Of a stretch of 64,000 nucleotides of DNA, positions 1 through 6,911 are shown one piece after another. Location: the NCBI GenBank assembly GCA_964399985.1, contig CAYNRY010000002.1, positions 549,592 through 613,591 of the forward strand, written 5' to 3'. The stretch comes from Micavibrio_B sp964399985. GTDB taxonomy: Bacteria; Pseudomonadota; Alphaproteobacteria; Micavibrionales; Micavibrionaceae. The notes under the pieces were generated by a model. The model was not told where the DNA came from, did no database searches, and was given only the letters and a program-made list of their open reading frames with translations. Positions within the stretch are counted from its first letter, which is position 1, and each line of letters starts with the position of its first letter. The translations under genes and the position numbers were made by a program.

Positions 1-2
1 CC

Positions 3-122
3 GTTATGCTGGCCACTAATCATATATTCCTGATTTCAGCCTGTACATTTGTGTTTGCCGCTTTTGCGATCTGGTTCGCACCGAAGCCAACACGGGTAGC
101 CGATACATCCTCGGCACACTAA
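3..122 (+). CDS. MFS transporter, DHA2/EmrB-like, C-terminal fragment
   Basis: This is the 3' end of a gene that enters from the left edge. Frame 3 is open from the first base to a TAA at 120-122 and encodes 39 residues. It has one hydrophobic helix (HIFLISACTFVFAAFAIWF) followed by a short polar tail APKPTRVADTSSAH. A final helix followed by a short basic-polar tail of this kind is typical of 14-TM DHA2 (EmrB/QacA) drug efflux permeases, which act in the inner membrane. Only the last helix is visible, so family membership is inferred from a short match and the substrate cannot be named. Confidence 0.5.
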   Translation, partial: VMLATNHIFLISACTFVFAAFAIWFAPKPTRVADTSSAH

Positions 123-193
123 ACTTCATAAAATTCGAAATTAATTTATGAAACTTTATTCTTTTCAATGTGTTAGCATATATAGAGCAACAC

Positions 194-1933
194 ATGGCCA
201 TATCACATGAACTGCCACTGGTAACGACTTTAGCCGTGGGCTTAAGCCTCGCTTTCGCTTGCGGCCTTTTGGCGTCTAAATTCAGAATTCCACCAATCGT
301 CGGTTATCTTTTTGCGGGTGTTCTAATAGGGCCTTACTCTCCAGGCTACACGGCGGATTTAAAAATCGCCGAGGAATTATCCGAAATCGGGATTGTTCTT
401 TTGATGTTCGGTGTGGGTTTGCATTTTTCCCTTAAAGATTTGATGGATGTACGAAAAATCGCCGTTCCGGGAGCGATTGCGCAAATCACTGCAACGATGG
501 CGATGGGAGCGTGGCTTGGGCATTGCTGGGGCTGGCCGCTGGAAAGCGGCCTTCTTTTTGGTCTGGCTTTATCGGTTGCGAGTACGGTCGTATTGCTGCG
601 CTCTCTGGAAGAACACAAGCTTCTTCAGACGACCGATGGACAAATCACCGTGGGTTGGTTGATCGTTGAAGATCTGGTTATGGTTTTGGCGCTGGTTCTC
701 ATTCCGGCTTTGGTAGCGCCGGGCGAAGACATCCCGGGAGTGAGTGAAGGAAATATATCAGGCCCAGTTTGGAAGCAGTTATTATTCGCCGGTGCCAAGG
801 TTTGTATGTTTATGGCGGTTATGCTGGTTGTCGGTCGCCGCTTTTTCCCTTGGCTGTTAGCTTATGTGGCGCGAACCGGATCAAGAGAGCTTTTTACGTT
901 GGCGGTATTTGCTATGGCCATAGGCGTGGCTTTCGCCGCGGCCAAGTTATTCGGCGTGTCATTTGCGCTTGGGGCTTTCTTCGCCGGTATGATGATCAAG
1001 GAATCCAATTTAAATCATGAAGTAGCGGATCGTGCACTTCCTTTTCAAGATGCCTTTGCTGTCTTATTTTTTGTATCGGTCGGCATGCTGTTTGATCCGG
1101 AGATTATTGTCGAAGAGCCGATGATGGTTTTACTGGTGACTTTTATCATCATGTTCGGGAAATCAATCGTCGCGTTTTTTATCGTTATGTTGTTCGGTTA
1201 TCCGCTGCGAACGGGTTTGTTGGTGTCTGCGGGTCTGGCGCAAATCGGGGAATTTTCTTTTATTCTTGTCGCGCTTGGCATGACTCTCGATATCCTGCCC
1301 AAGGATGGGCGAGACTTGATTTTGGCAGGCGCGATCATATCGATATCATTCAATCCGCTGATGTTTATAACAGCAAAAAAATTATATACATTCGTTGAGC
1401 GCCATCCGGTTCTACGTAATCGCTTCAATATGAAGCGCGACCGTCTTGCGCATATGCTGGAAAAAGAGAAAGAAGGATTGAATAATATTGTCATCATGAT
1501 CGGACATGGTCGTGTCGGTAAATATATCCGCCGGTATTTGCAGGAATATGATTTCGATCTGATCATCATTGATAGCAACCGCGAACGTGTGAAAGATTTA
1601 CGCCGCCGCGGGTTCCATGCATTGGCGGCAGATGCAGGCGATGAAAATGTTTTAGAAGAAGCGCAGGTCAAACGCGCCATGGCTTTGATTATTGCCGTGC
1701 CGGATGTATTCGAGGCGCGGCGGATCGTACTGACCGCACGGACGCTTAATCCCGATATCAAGATCCTGGCGCGGGCGCATAACGAAGAAGAGATCGGGTA
1801 TTTTCAGGAAAACGAGGTTGATCTCGCCGTTTCAGGTGCGCATGAAATCGGGCGTCGCATGGCCAAATATGTGGCTGAAATGAAAATTGAAAACAGGCGC
1901 AAGCCCGATGTCAATTATACCGGAGATATCTAA
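194..1933 (+). CDS. ybaL: YbaL/KefB-type monovalent cation:proton antiporter (CPA2) with RCK domain
   Basis: Predicted inner-membrane K+(Na+)/H+ antiporter of about 579 residues. The first ~385 residues are a Na_H_Exchanger domain with about 12 hydrophobic segments, including GYLFAGVLIGPYSPG and LLMFGVGLHFSLKDL, which closely resemble E. coli YbaL. From about residue 430 there is one cytoplasmic RCK/TrkA-N domain with the dinucleotide motif GHGRVG, which in the family gates transport in response to nucleotides. A GTG at 170 would add eight residues. I prefer ATG at 194 because the family starts only a few residues before the first helix. The downstream gene is convergent. Antiporter class is well supported; the transported ion is not. 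Confidence 0.9.
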   Translation: MAISHELPLVTTLAVGLSLAFACGLLASKFRIPPIVGYLFAGVLIGPYSPGYTADLKIAEELSEIGIVLLMFGVGLHFSLKDLMDVRKIAVPGAIAQITATMAMGAWLGHCWGWPLESGLLFGLALSVASTVVLLRSLEEHKLLQTTDGQITVGWLIVEDLVMVLALVLIPALVAPGEDIPGVSEGNISGPVWKQLLFAGAKVCMFMAVMLVVGRRFFPWLLAYVARTGSRELFTLAVFAMAIGVAFAAAKLFGVSFALGAFFAGMMIKESNLNHEVADRALPFQDAFAVLFFVSVGMLFDPEIIVEEPMMVLLVTFIIMFGKSIVAFFIVMLFGYPLRTGLLVSAGLAQIGEFSFILVALGMTLDILPKDGRDLILAGAIISISFNPLMFITAKKLYTFVERHPVLRNRFNMKRDRLAHMLEKEKEGLNNIVIMIGHGRVGKYIRRYLQEYDFDLIIIDSNRERVKDLRRRGFHALAADAGDENVLEEAQVKRAMALIIAVPDVFEARRIVLTARTLNPDIKILARAHNEEEIGYFQENEVDLAVSGAHEIGRRMAKYVAEMKIENRRKPDVNYTGDI

Positions 1934-2338
1934 TTAATTTTCGAGATCACGTTTGACATCAAAGACGCGGAATTTTTCATCCTTGCGATAATATTGCTTT
2001 TGCGTGGTTACCGGCACGCAATTTTGCAAAATAGGAACACCGCTTTCATAAATAGTAATCGGGTGGGTCTCACTGCCAGTTAACGTCATAGTTCCATCAT
2101 GATAAACGCCGCTGGTATCACGGACGAAGGTGCGGGTCCGGCCATCCATCATGACGGCAACGCGGCTGCCTTCTTTTTCAAATTCTGCCACGAACTGGCG
2201 GCTGGCATCGCAGGAATAAGAACCGTATTCAACGGACAAGGCTGGCGGCGGCTCCTTGTACATGACGCAAGATGTGAGGAAACCGAGGCTTCCGATCAAG
2301 ATCAAGGCAGGGAAAAAGCTTATTTTTGTCTTCGTCAT
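1934..2338 (-). CDS. MliC-like periplasmic lipoprotein (putative C-type lysozyme inhibitor)
   Basis: About 134 residues. The chosen ATG at 2338 gives a lipoprotein signal MTKTKISFFPALILIGSLGF ending in the lipobox LTSC, so an upstream in-frame start at 2377 is unlikely. The mature part has the pattern YSCDASRQFVAEF, then MDGRTRTFV, then a C-terminal Cys (LQNC). This is the layout of the MliC/PliC lysozyme-inhibitor fold, in which a small beta-barrel is closed by a disulfide. The role would be to protect peptidoglycan from host or competitor lysozyme. It is divergent from the I78 inhibitor gene that starts 54 bp away. Family assignment is by motif only. Confidence 0.62.
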   Translation of the reverse strand: MTKTKISFFPALILIGSLGFLTSCVMYKEPPPALSVEYGSYSCDASRQFVAEFEKEGSRVAVMMDGRTRTFVRDTSGVYHDGTMTLTGSETHPITIYESGVPILQNCVPVTTQKQYYRKDEKFRVFDVKRDLEN

Positions 2339-2392
2339 GGCTGTGTCCGATTGTATCATCATGGGAAATAGTTGCAAGAAGAGGGCCAGATC

Positions 2393-2641
2393 ATGAAAAA
2401 GTTTATGATAGCCAGTATGTTGTTTTTAACCTCTTGCGCTTCTGGGCGGACATCGGATTGTGCCTATCGCAATCTAATCGGCAAAAACGTCTATGGCGCG
2501 GAAGTGGAGGCGGTTCGGTCCTCCGGCAAGGAAGTGCGGGTTTTATACCCTGACAGTTTCCTAGGATTCGAGAAAAATTCGACGCGTGTAAATGTTATAC
2601 GCGACGATAGCGATGAAATTGTTGCTGTTACTTGTGGTTAA
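2393..2641 (+). CDS. I78-family peptidase inhibitor lipoprotein
   Basis: 82 residues. ATG at 2393 follows a purine-rich AAGAAGAGGG sequence and gives a signal peptide with lipobox LTSC. The mature protein has C-x3-LIGK near the N-terminus, a central VRVLYPDSF, and the C-terminal STRVNVIRDDSDEIVAVTCG. This matches the I78 (elastase inhibitor AcI) family, where the RxNxxxD...V..xxCG ending is diagnostic. It probably blocks serine proteases at the outer membrane. It pairs divergently with the MliC-like gene, suggesting a small envelope-defence set. Function is inferred from family features. Confidence 0.72.
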   Translation: MKKFMIASMLFLTSCASGRTSDCAYRNLIGKNVYGAEVEAVRSSGKEVRVLYPDSFLGFEKNSTRVNVIRDDSDEIVAVTCG

Positions 2642-2652
2642 TTGGCGGCTAG

Positions 2653-2886
2653 TCAGACGGTTTCGTCGAAAATACTGCCCAAAACCTTCTGCATAGAGGC
2701 AGAGCGGCTTAAAACCACGGCATTGGCCTCGAATTCCTGCTGGGCCTGCATGGTTTTCAGGACTTCTTCGTCAATATTGACGGTCGAGCCTTCAGAATTG
2801 GCAGAGGCGATATTCTGAGCCGCCGCATCGAGCTTCTTCGTGGCGGTCATCATGCCGCCGAGACTGGTGGAAATCGGGTTTATCAT
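2653..2886 (-). CDS. Miniature flagellar basal-body rod-like protein (FlgC/FlgE termini only)
   Basis: 77 residues. The N-terminus SLGGMMTATKKLDAAAQNIASANSEG resembles the Flg_bb_rod motif (x-G-x-x-A-x-x-x-L-x-x-x-A-x-N-I-A-N) of rod and hook proteins. The C-terminus VNIDEEVLKTMQAQQEFEANAVVLSR resembles the Flg_bbr_C domain (VDLxxExVxMxxAQxxYEANAxVI). The whole variable middle domain is absent, so only the two coiled-coil-forming ends remain. No other flagellar gene is nearby. It could be an accessory rod or adaptor subunit, or a domesticated fragment. The reading frame is intact and ends in TGA. Confidence 0.6.
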   Translation of the reverse strand: MINPISTSLGGMMTATKKLDAAAQNIASANSEGSTVNIDEEVLKTMQAQQEFEANAVVLSRSASMQKVLGSIFDETV

Positions 2887-2934
2887 CTTTTAATTTTATC
2901 ATATAATACATAAACAAGTGGTAAAGGCATTTTT

Positions 2935-3423
2935 ATGAAGAAATTCACAGCGTTAGCGATTTTTGCGGTTCTGGGCGTCACGGCATGTTCTAAGCCTCCG
3001 GGACCTAAATTCATGGATCGCATCTGGTGGCCGTCGCATTGGTATAATCAGGATTTCCAGCCTTACTATGAAACCTCTACCGAGCCGCATAATACCCAGT
3101 GGGATGATAACAAGTTAAGTGAAAGCCAGTGGACCCCAAAAGATTGGGTCGAACTGAATGGCGGCAAGCCAACCGATCTGGTACGCAAATGGTATGTCGC
3201 TGATATTTTGCGTGATCAGGATTTCGAGGCCAGTAAACCTTATGTCGAGGTTGGACCTAATTTCTATCATCTGGGCGGAGCAGATAAGCGCCGCATCATG
3301 GAAACAATGGATGCGATTTATAAGGTAACGGAAAAATCAAAAGCAAAGATGTTTTATCTTATTGATTTCCGCACAGGCAAGGCCATTGGAATTTATTCTA
3401 AAAACGGGCTCGATCTGCAGTAA
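2935..3423 (+). CDS. Hypothetical lipoprotein
   Basis: 162 residues with a clear lipoprotein signal (MKKFTALAIFAVLGVTAC; lipobox VTAC, Cys at 18). The mature chain is rich in Trp and Tyr (RIWWPSHWYNQDFQPYYE), then has an acidic middle and a C-terminal YLIDFRTGKAIGIYSKNGLDLQ. A TATAAT-like sequence lies about 30 bp upstream and an AAAGG ribosome site precedes the ATG. I recognise no family. The 3' end abuts the convergent DMT transporter gene. Confidence 0.7.
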   Translation: MKKFTALAIFAVLGVTACSKPPGPKFMDRIWWPSHWYNQDFQPYYETSTEPHNTQWDDNKLSESQWTPKDWVELNGGKPTDLVRKWYVADILRDQDFEASKPYVEVGPNFYHLGGADKRRIMETMDAIYKVTEKSKAKMFYLIDFRTGKAIGIYSKNGLDLQ

Positions 3424-4326
3424 TCAGCCGGTGATTAATGGCGATTCTCTGTGTTTACGCTTGTGAAGATGTTCCCGCCAGATAATCAGGACATTGCTGC
3501 CGATGATGAGCGCCGCGCCTGCCAGCATCGTCCATGTCGGCAGATCGCCCCAAAACATAAAGCCGAATAAAATCGACCATAGCAAATTCATGTAATCAAG
3601 CGGGCTTAAAAAAGACGCATCGGCAAATTTATAGGCTTCGGTTTTAAGCAGCAGCGAAAACAAGCTGGCGATCCCTGTTCCGAACAGCGCCCAATAAACT
3701 GACTGGTCGGGGGCGTGACCTTTGAAAATCATATATGTACCCGATACGATCGTGCTGGTCAGGGAAAAATAAAAGACCGTCGTAAAAGCGGATTCTGTTT
3801 TACCGAGCTTGCTGAGGAAAATAAAAACCAAAGAGACGGCGAAAGCTGCCGCCATACAGACGCTGAAGGCATAGAGGCTAAAATGCGCCGTTGTCGGGTT
3901 GCCGACGAGGGCCGCACCGATAAAGCCAATAATAACAGCGCCCCATCGCCATGGTCCGACCGTTTCGCCGAGAAGCGGGACTGACAGGATTGTTACAAAC
4001 AGGCTTGATGTTAAAAGCAGAACCGCCACATCGCCCATCGGCATCAGGGAATAAGCCCAGTAAACGAAGCCTACGCCAATTGTACCAATAGTAGAGCGCC
4101 CCAAATGTGCCATTGGCCGTTTTGTCTTTAAAAGATTGATGTCGCGTTTATAGACAAGCCACAGGCTCAGCAGGAACATACTGATCGCGCCGCGATAAAA
4201 AACGATCTCAACAATAGAATGTTTTTCGCTCGATAACTTGGCGCAGGCATTCATCACCGCGATAAAGAATACCGCGAGGATCATCAGGCCTGTTGCTTTG
4301 AGAATTTTTGGGGAGGGATTAAGCAT
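3424..4326 (-). CDS. DMT-superfamily EamA transporter
   Basis: 300 residues with about ten hydrophobic helices arranged as two EamA repeats. The first repeat includes EIVFYRGAISMFLLSLWL and the second FLSPLDYMNLLWSILFGFMFWGDLPTW, a typical end-of-repeat signature with the downstream helix. This is an inner-membrane exporter/permease of the RhaT/EamA class, with metabolite export as the usual role. The substrate cannot be deduced. It is convergent with the lipoprotein gene and lies beyond the ilvC terminator. Confidence 0.85.
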   Translation of the reverse strand: MLNPSPKILKATGLMILAVFFIAVMNACAKLSSEKHSIVEIVFYRGAISMFLLSLWLVYKRDINLLKTKRPMAHLGRSTIGTIGVGFVYWAYSLMPMGDVAVLLLTSSLFVTILSVPLLGETVGPWRWGAVIIGFIGAALVGNPTTAHFSLYAFSVCMAAAFAVSLVFIFLSKLGKTESAFTTVFYFSLTSTIVSGTYMIFKGHAPDQSVYWALFGTGIASLFSLLLKTEAYKFADASFLSPLDYMNLLWSILFGFMFWGDLPTWTMLAGAALIIGSNVLIIWREHLHKRKHRESPLITG

Positions 4327-4371
4327 GCAAATTCATTACCCGACTTGTTCGGGTAATCCAAGGATTGATAT

Positions 4372-4394
4372 AAAAAAACCGCCTTTCGGCGGTT
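4372..4394 (-). terminator. Rho-independent terminator after ilvC
   Basis: On the minus strand a perfect ACCGCC/GGCGGT stem (4378-4383 with 4388-4393) with loop TTTC is followed by a run of T (4377-4372). It lies 7 bp beyond the ilvC stop codon and ends the ilv operon before the EamA gene. Confidence 0.85.
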
Positions 4395-4400
4395 TCTCTA

Positions 4401-5441
4401 TTAGTTCTTTGCCTTATTGACCAACTGGTTCTTGGCAATCCAGGGCATCATGCCGCGAAGTTTAGCGCCGATCTCTTCGATGCCGTGCGCCGCTTCGCGT
4501 TTGCGCGTGGCTTTGAAGCTTGGCTGCCCTGCCTGGCATTCGATCATCCAATCGCGCACGAAACGACCCGATTGAATATCGTCCAGAACTCGTTTCATTT
4601 CTTTCTTGGTTTCGTCCGTCACTATACGAGGTCCGGTCACATAATCACCGAATTCTGCAGTGTTGGAAATCGAGTAGCGCATATTGGCCATGCCGCCTTC
4701 ATACATAAGATCGACGATCAGCTTTACTTCGTGCAGGCATTCGAAATATGCCATTTCCGGCGAGTATCCGGCTTCGGTCAAGGTTTCGTAACCTGCCTTG
4801 ATAAGGGCGCAAAGGCCGCCGCAAAGAACGGCTTGTTCACCGAATAAATCTGTTTCGCATTCTTCCTTGAAACTTGTCTCGATGATGCCGGAACGCCCGC
4901 CACCAAGCGCGGAAGCATAGGAAAGCCCCAGATCCTTGGCATCGGTATTCGATTTTGCATTCTGGTTCGCCGCGTTCTGGTGAACGGCAATCAGGCACGG
5001 CACGCCGCCGCCTTTTTGATATTCGCCGCGTACCGTATGGCCCGGGCCTTTCGGTGCAACCATAAAGACATCCACATCCTGACGTGCTTCGATCAAATTA
5101 AAATGAATATTAAGGCCATGAATAAATACAAGAGCCGAGCCTGGTTTCATATTTTCGTGCAAATGCTTGTAATAAATCTCGCGCTGAAGCTCGTCCGGCG
5201 TTGCCATGACAATGACATCTGCCCATTTCGCGGCTTCAGACGGGTCCATTGTTTCAAAACCCGCATCCTGCGCTTTTTTGTTCGTGGCGCTTTCAGGCCT
5301 AAGCGCAACGCGTACTTCCTTGACACCACTATCGCGCAGATTGGCCGCATGGGCATGGCCTTGGGAGCCATAGCCGACGATCACGACTTTTTTATCCTTG
5401 ATCAAATTCATGTCGCAATCGCGGTCGTAATATACTTGCAT
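4401..5441 (-). CDS. ilvC: Ketol-acid reductoisomerase (class I)
   Basis: 346 residues, the length of class I KARI. It catalyses the Mg2+- and NADPH-dependent isomerisation and reduction of acetolactate and acetohydroxybutyrate in valine, leucine and isoleucine synthesis. The Rossmann motif VGYGSQGHAHAANLRDSG lies near residues 22-39. The knotted C-terminal domain has the metal and substrate region ETDLFGEQAVLCGG and ECLHEVKLIVDLMYEGG. The start ATG follows an AGGACC ribosome site. It is the last gene of the ilvB-ilvN-ilvC run and is separated from ilvN by a small lipoprotein gene. Confidence 0.97.
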   Translation of the reverse strand: MQVYYDRDCDMNLIKDKKVVIVGYGSQGHAHAANLRDSGVKEVRVALRPESATNKKAQDAGFETMDPSEAAKWADVIVMATPDELQREIYYKHLHENMKPGSALVFIHGLNIHFNLIEARQDVDVFMVAPKGPGHTVRGEYQKGGGVPCLIAVHQNAANQNAKSNTDAKDLGLSYASALGGGRSGIIETSFKEECETDLFGEQAVLCGGLCALIKAGYETLTEAGYSPEMAYFECLHEVKLIVDLMYEGGMANMRYSISNTAEFGDYVTGPRIVTDETKKEMKRVLDDIQSGRFVRDWMIECQAGQPSFKATRKREAAHGIEEIGAKLRGMMPWIAKNQLVNKAKN

Positions 5442-5473
5442 AGTCTTTAGGTCCTCTATTGGTTGGTTAAAAT

Positions 5474-5890
5474 CTATCTCATAGCTTTTGCAACGGCATC
5501 TGTAAGATTAAGAAAATCCTGCAATTCGCCAAGAATTTTCCCATCTTTCCTACCGTAGATGTCTTCGGCAATATTGAGCTGTTGTATTTCGGCTTTCCAG
5601 CCAAGAACATTGGAAGTCTCGGCAAACAGGCAGTTAAAGCTTTCATCCTTCTCATAGCTGAATTGCTTGTTCTTGGTGACCGTATTTAAGGTCACGCGGC
5701 GACCATCTGCTTCATCGGAAAATTTACGGCTGGTAACTTTGCTAATCTGGCGGTCATATTTATCTTGGGCCAATAAGGATTTAATGCCTGCCTGACAGCC
5801 GCGTGCCAGCTTCTTGTCCTTTTCGCCGCGGCTATCGCCACAAGCAGATAAAAGAGATATAGCCAATAAGCAGAATAAATATTTTCTCAT
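5474..5890 (-). CDS. Hypothetical lipoprotein between ilvN and ilvC
   Basis: 138 residues with signal MRKYLFCLLAISLLSAC (lipobox LSAC, Cys 17), then the charged linker GDSRGEKDKKLARGC. The mature domain is mixed alpha/beta with two further cysteines (GC near 33, FNCLF near 93). No family recognised. It sits 18 bp after ilvN and 33 bp before ilvC on the same strand, so it is probably cotranscribed, although nothing ties it to amino-acid synthesis. Confidence 0.7.
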   Translation of the reverse strand: MRKYLFCLLAISLLSACGDSRGEKDKKLARGCQAGIKSLLAQDKYDRQISKVTSRKFSDEADGRRVTLNTVTKNKQFSYEKDESFNCLFAETSNVLGWKAEIQQLNIAEDIYGRKDGKILGELQDFLNLTDAVAKAMR

Positions 5891-5907
5891 AAGTTCCCCT
5901 TTAGAAT

Positions 5908-6465
5908 TTAGATGGTTTCTTTTCCGCGTGAGATAGCAACAACGCCGGTGCGACTTGTCTCCAATAATCCAAGCGGTTTCATCAGATCGATGAAAGCGTC
6001 GATTTTTTCTGATGTTCCTGTCAGTTCAAAAATAAAGCTCTCTAATGTTGAGTCTAAAATGCGGGCGCGAAAAACATCGGCGAGTTGAAGCGCTTCAATA
6101 CGTTTTTCTTTTTTTCCGACAACTTTAACGAGCGCGAGTTCACGCTCCACATGGGGGCCTTCAACGGTTAGATCGGATACTTTATGAACAGGCACCATAC
6201 GCTCGAGAGAATTTTTAATCTGTTCGATCACATGTTCAGTGCCGCTGGAAACGATCGTGATGCGGGATAGATGCTTGCTGTCATCCGTTTCTGCAACAGT
6301 CAGGCTTTCAATATTATAACCTCGACCCGAGAAAAGGCCGATGACGCGGCCCAATACGCCGGGTTCATTATCGACGAGGATCGCGAGAGTGTGGGAACGC
6401 TGCGGTTTGACACTTGGCGCCGCGCCATAAACGGATGTCTTTTCTTCTTTATTTATTTTACGCAT
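5908..6465 (-). CDS. ilvN: Acetolactate synthase small (regulatory) subunit
   Basis: 185 residues. An N-terminal ACT domain (LAILVDNEPGVLGRVIGLFS and GRGYNIESLTVAETD, about residues 28-65) binds valine for feedback inhibition. The C-terminal domain (about 90-175) activates the catalytic subunit. In the family it forms a heteromer with IlvB. It is unusual in not directly following ilvB: a 148-residue gene of unknown function lies between them, ending 3 bp before this ATG, so translation is probably coupled. Confidence 0.96.
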   Translation of the reverse strand: MRKINKEEKTSVYGAAPSVKPQRSHTLAILVDNEPGVLGRVIGLFSGRGYNIESLTVAETDDSKHLSRITIVSSGTEHVIEQIKNSLERMVPVHKVSDLTVEGPHVERELALVKVVGKKEKRIEALQLADVFRARILDSTLESFIFELTGTSEKIDAFIDLMKPLGLLETSRTGVVAISRGKETI

Positions 6466-6467
6466 TT

Positions 6468-6911
6468 TTACCCGTGTTCCTTAAAAAAATCATCTATATC
6501 CTTCTCTACATCTTTGCGATCAACGATCCCTTTACTCATGAAGTAATCTGTATCGCCCCATAAACTCATTGAGCTTGCCGCTTCTCCTGAAGGATAGTAG
6601 CCATTTAAATAAAGTTTTTCCATTAAACTAAGTACATCTTTCAAAGATAATTGTTTTGTTTCGTATTTAACTTTTAACAATGCTATTGCTTTGCTTGAAG
6701 CAATTTCTCTTGAAGATCCTTCTTTCAAGGAAAATAAAACATCCAGAATAAGGTCTTTTCTTTGTAAAGAAGATAAAATGAAGATTTGATCGTGATACTC
6801 TTTTTTTTCCAGATAATCCAAAGCCCAAGAATGAATATATTGAATGTCTATAAGATTTAATTCATAGGCAATACAAAGATATTCAGCCTCATTGGATAAT
6901 TCTAAACTCAT
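6468..6911 (-). CDS. Unknown AT-rich protein inserted between ilvB and ilvN
   Basis: 147 residues, predicted helical and acidic, with no signal peptide or membrane segment. Notable stretches are LNLIDIQYIHSWALDYLEKK and ISSLSL-type Ser/Leu-rich helices, ending in DVEKDIDDFFKEHG. The ATG at 6911 overlaps the ilvB stop codon (TGATG), which implies translational coupling; an upstream TTG is less likely. Base composition is clearly more AT-rich than ilvB and ilvN, suggesting later insertion. The general look recalls small immunity-type proteins, but I cannot name a family, so this is only an impression. Confidence 0.7.
   Translation of the reverse strand: MSLELSNEAEYLCIAYELNLIDIQYIHSWALDYLEKKEYHDQIFILSSLQRKDLILDVLFSLKEGSSREIASSKAIALLKVKYETKQLSLKDVLSLMEKLYLNGYYPSGEAASSMSLWGDTDYFMSKGIVDRKDVEKDIDDFFKEHG

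Noticed and set aside
1198..1761. 187-codon minus-strand ORF opposite the antiporter gene
   Set aside because: Antisense to the RCK domain of the YbaL-like gene; Ser/Arg-rich product typical of shadow frames.
4980..5450. 156-codon plus-strand ORF opposite ilvC
   Set aside because: Shadow of ilvC with no homology-like features.
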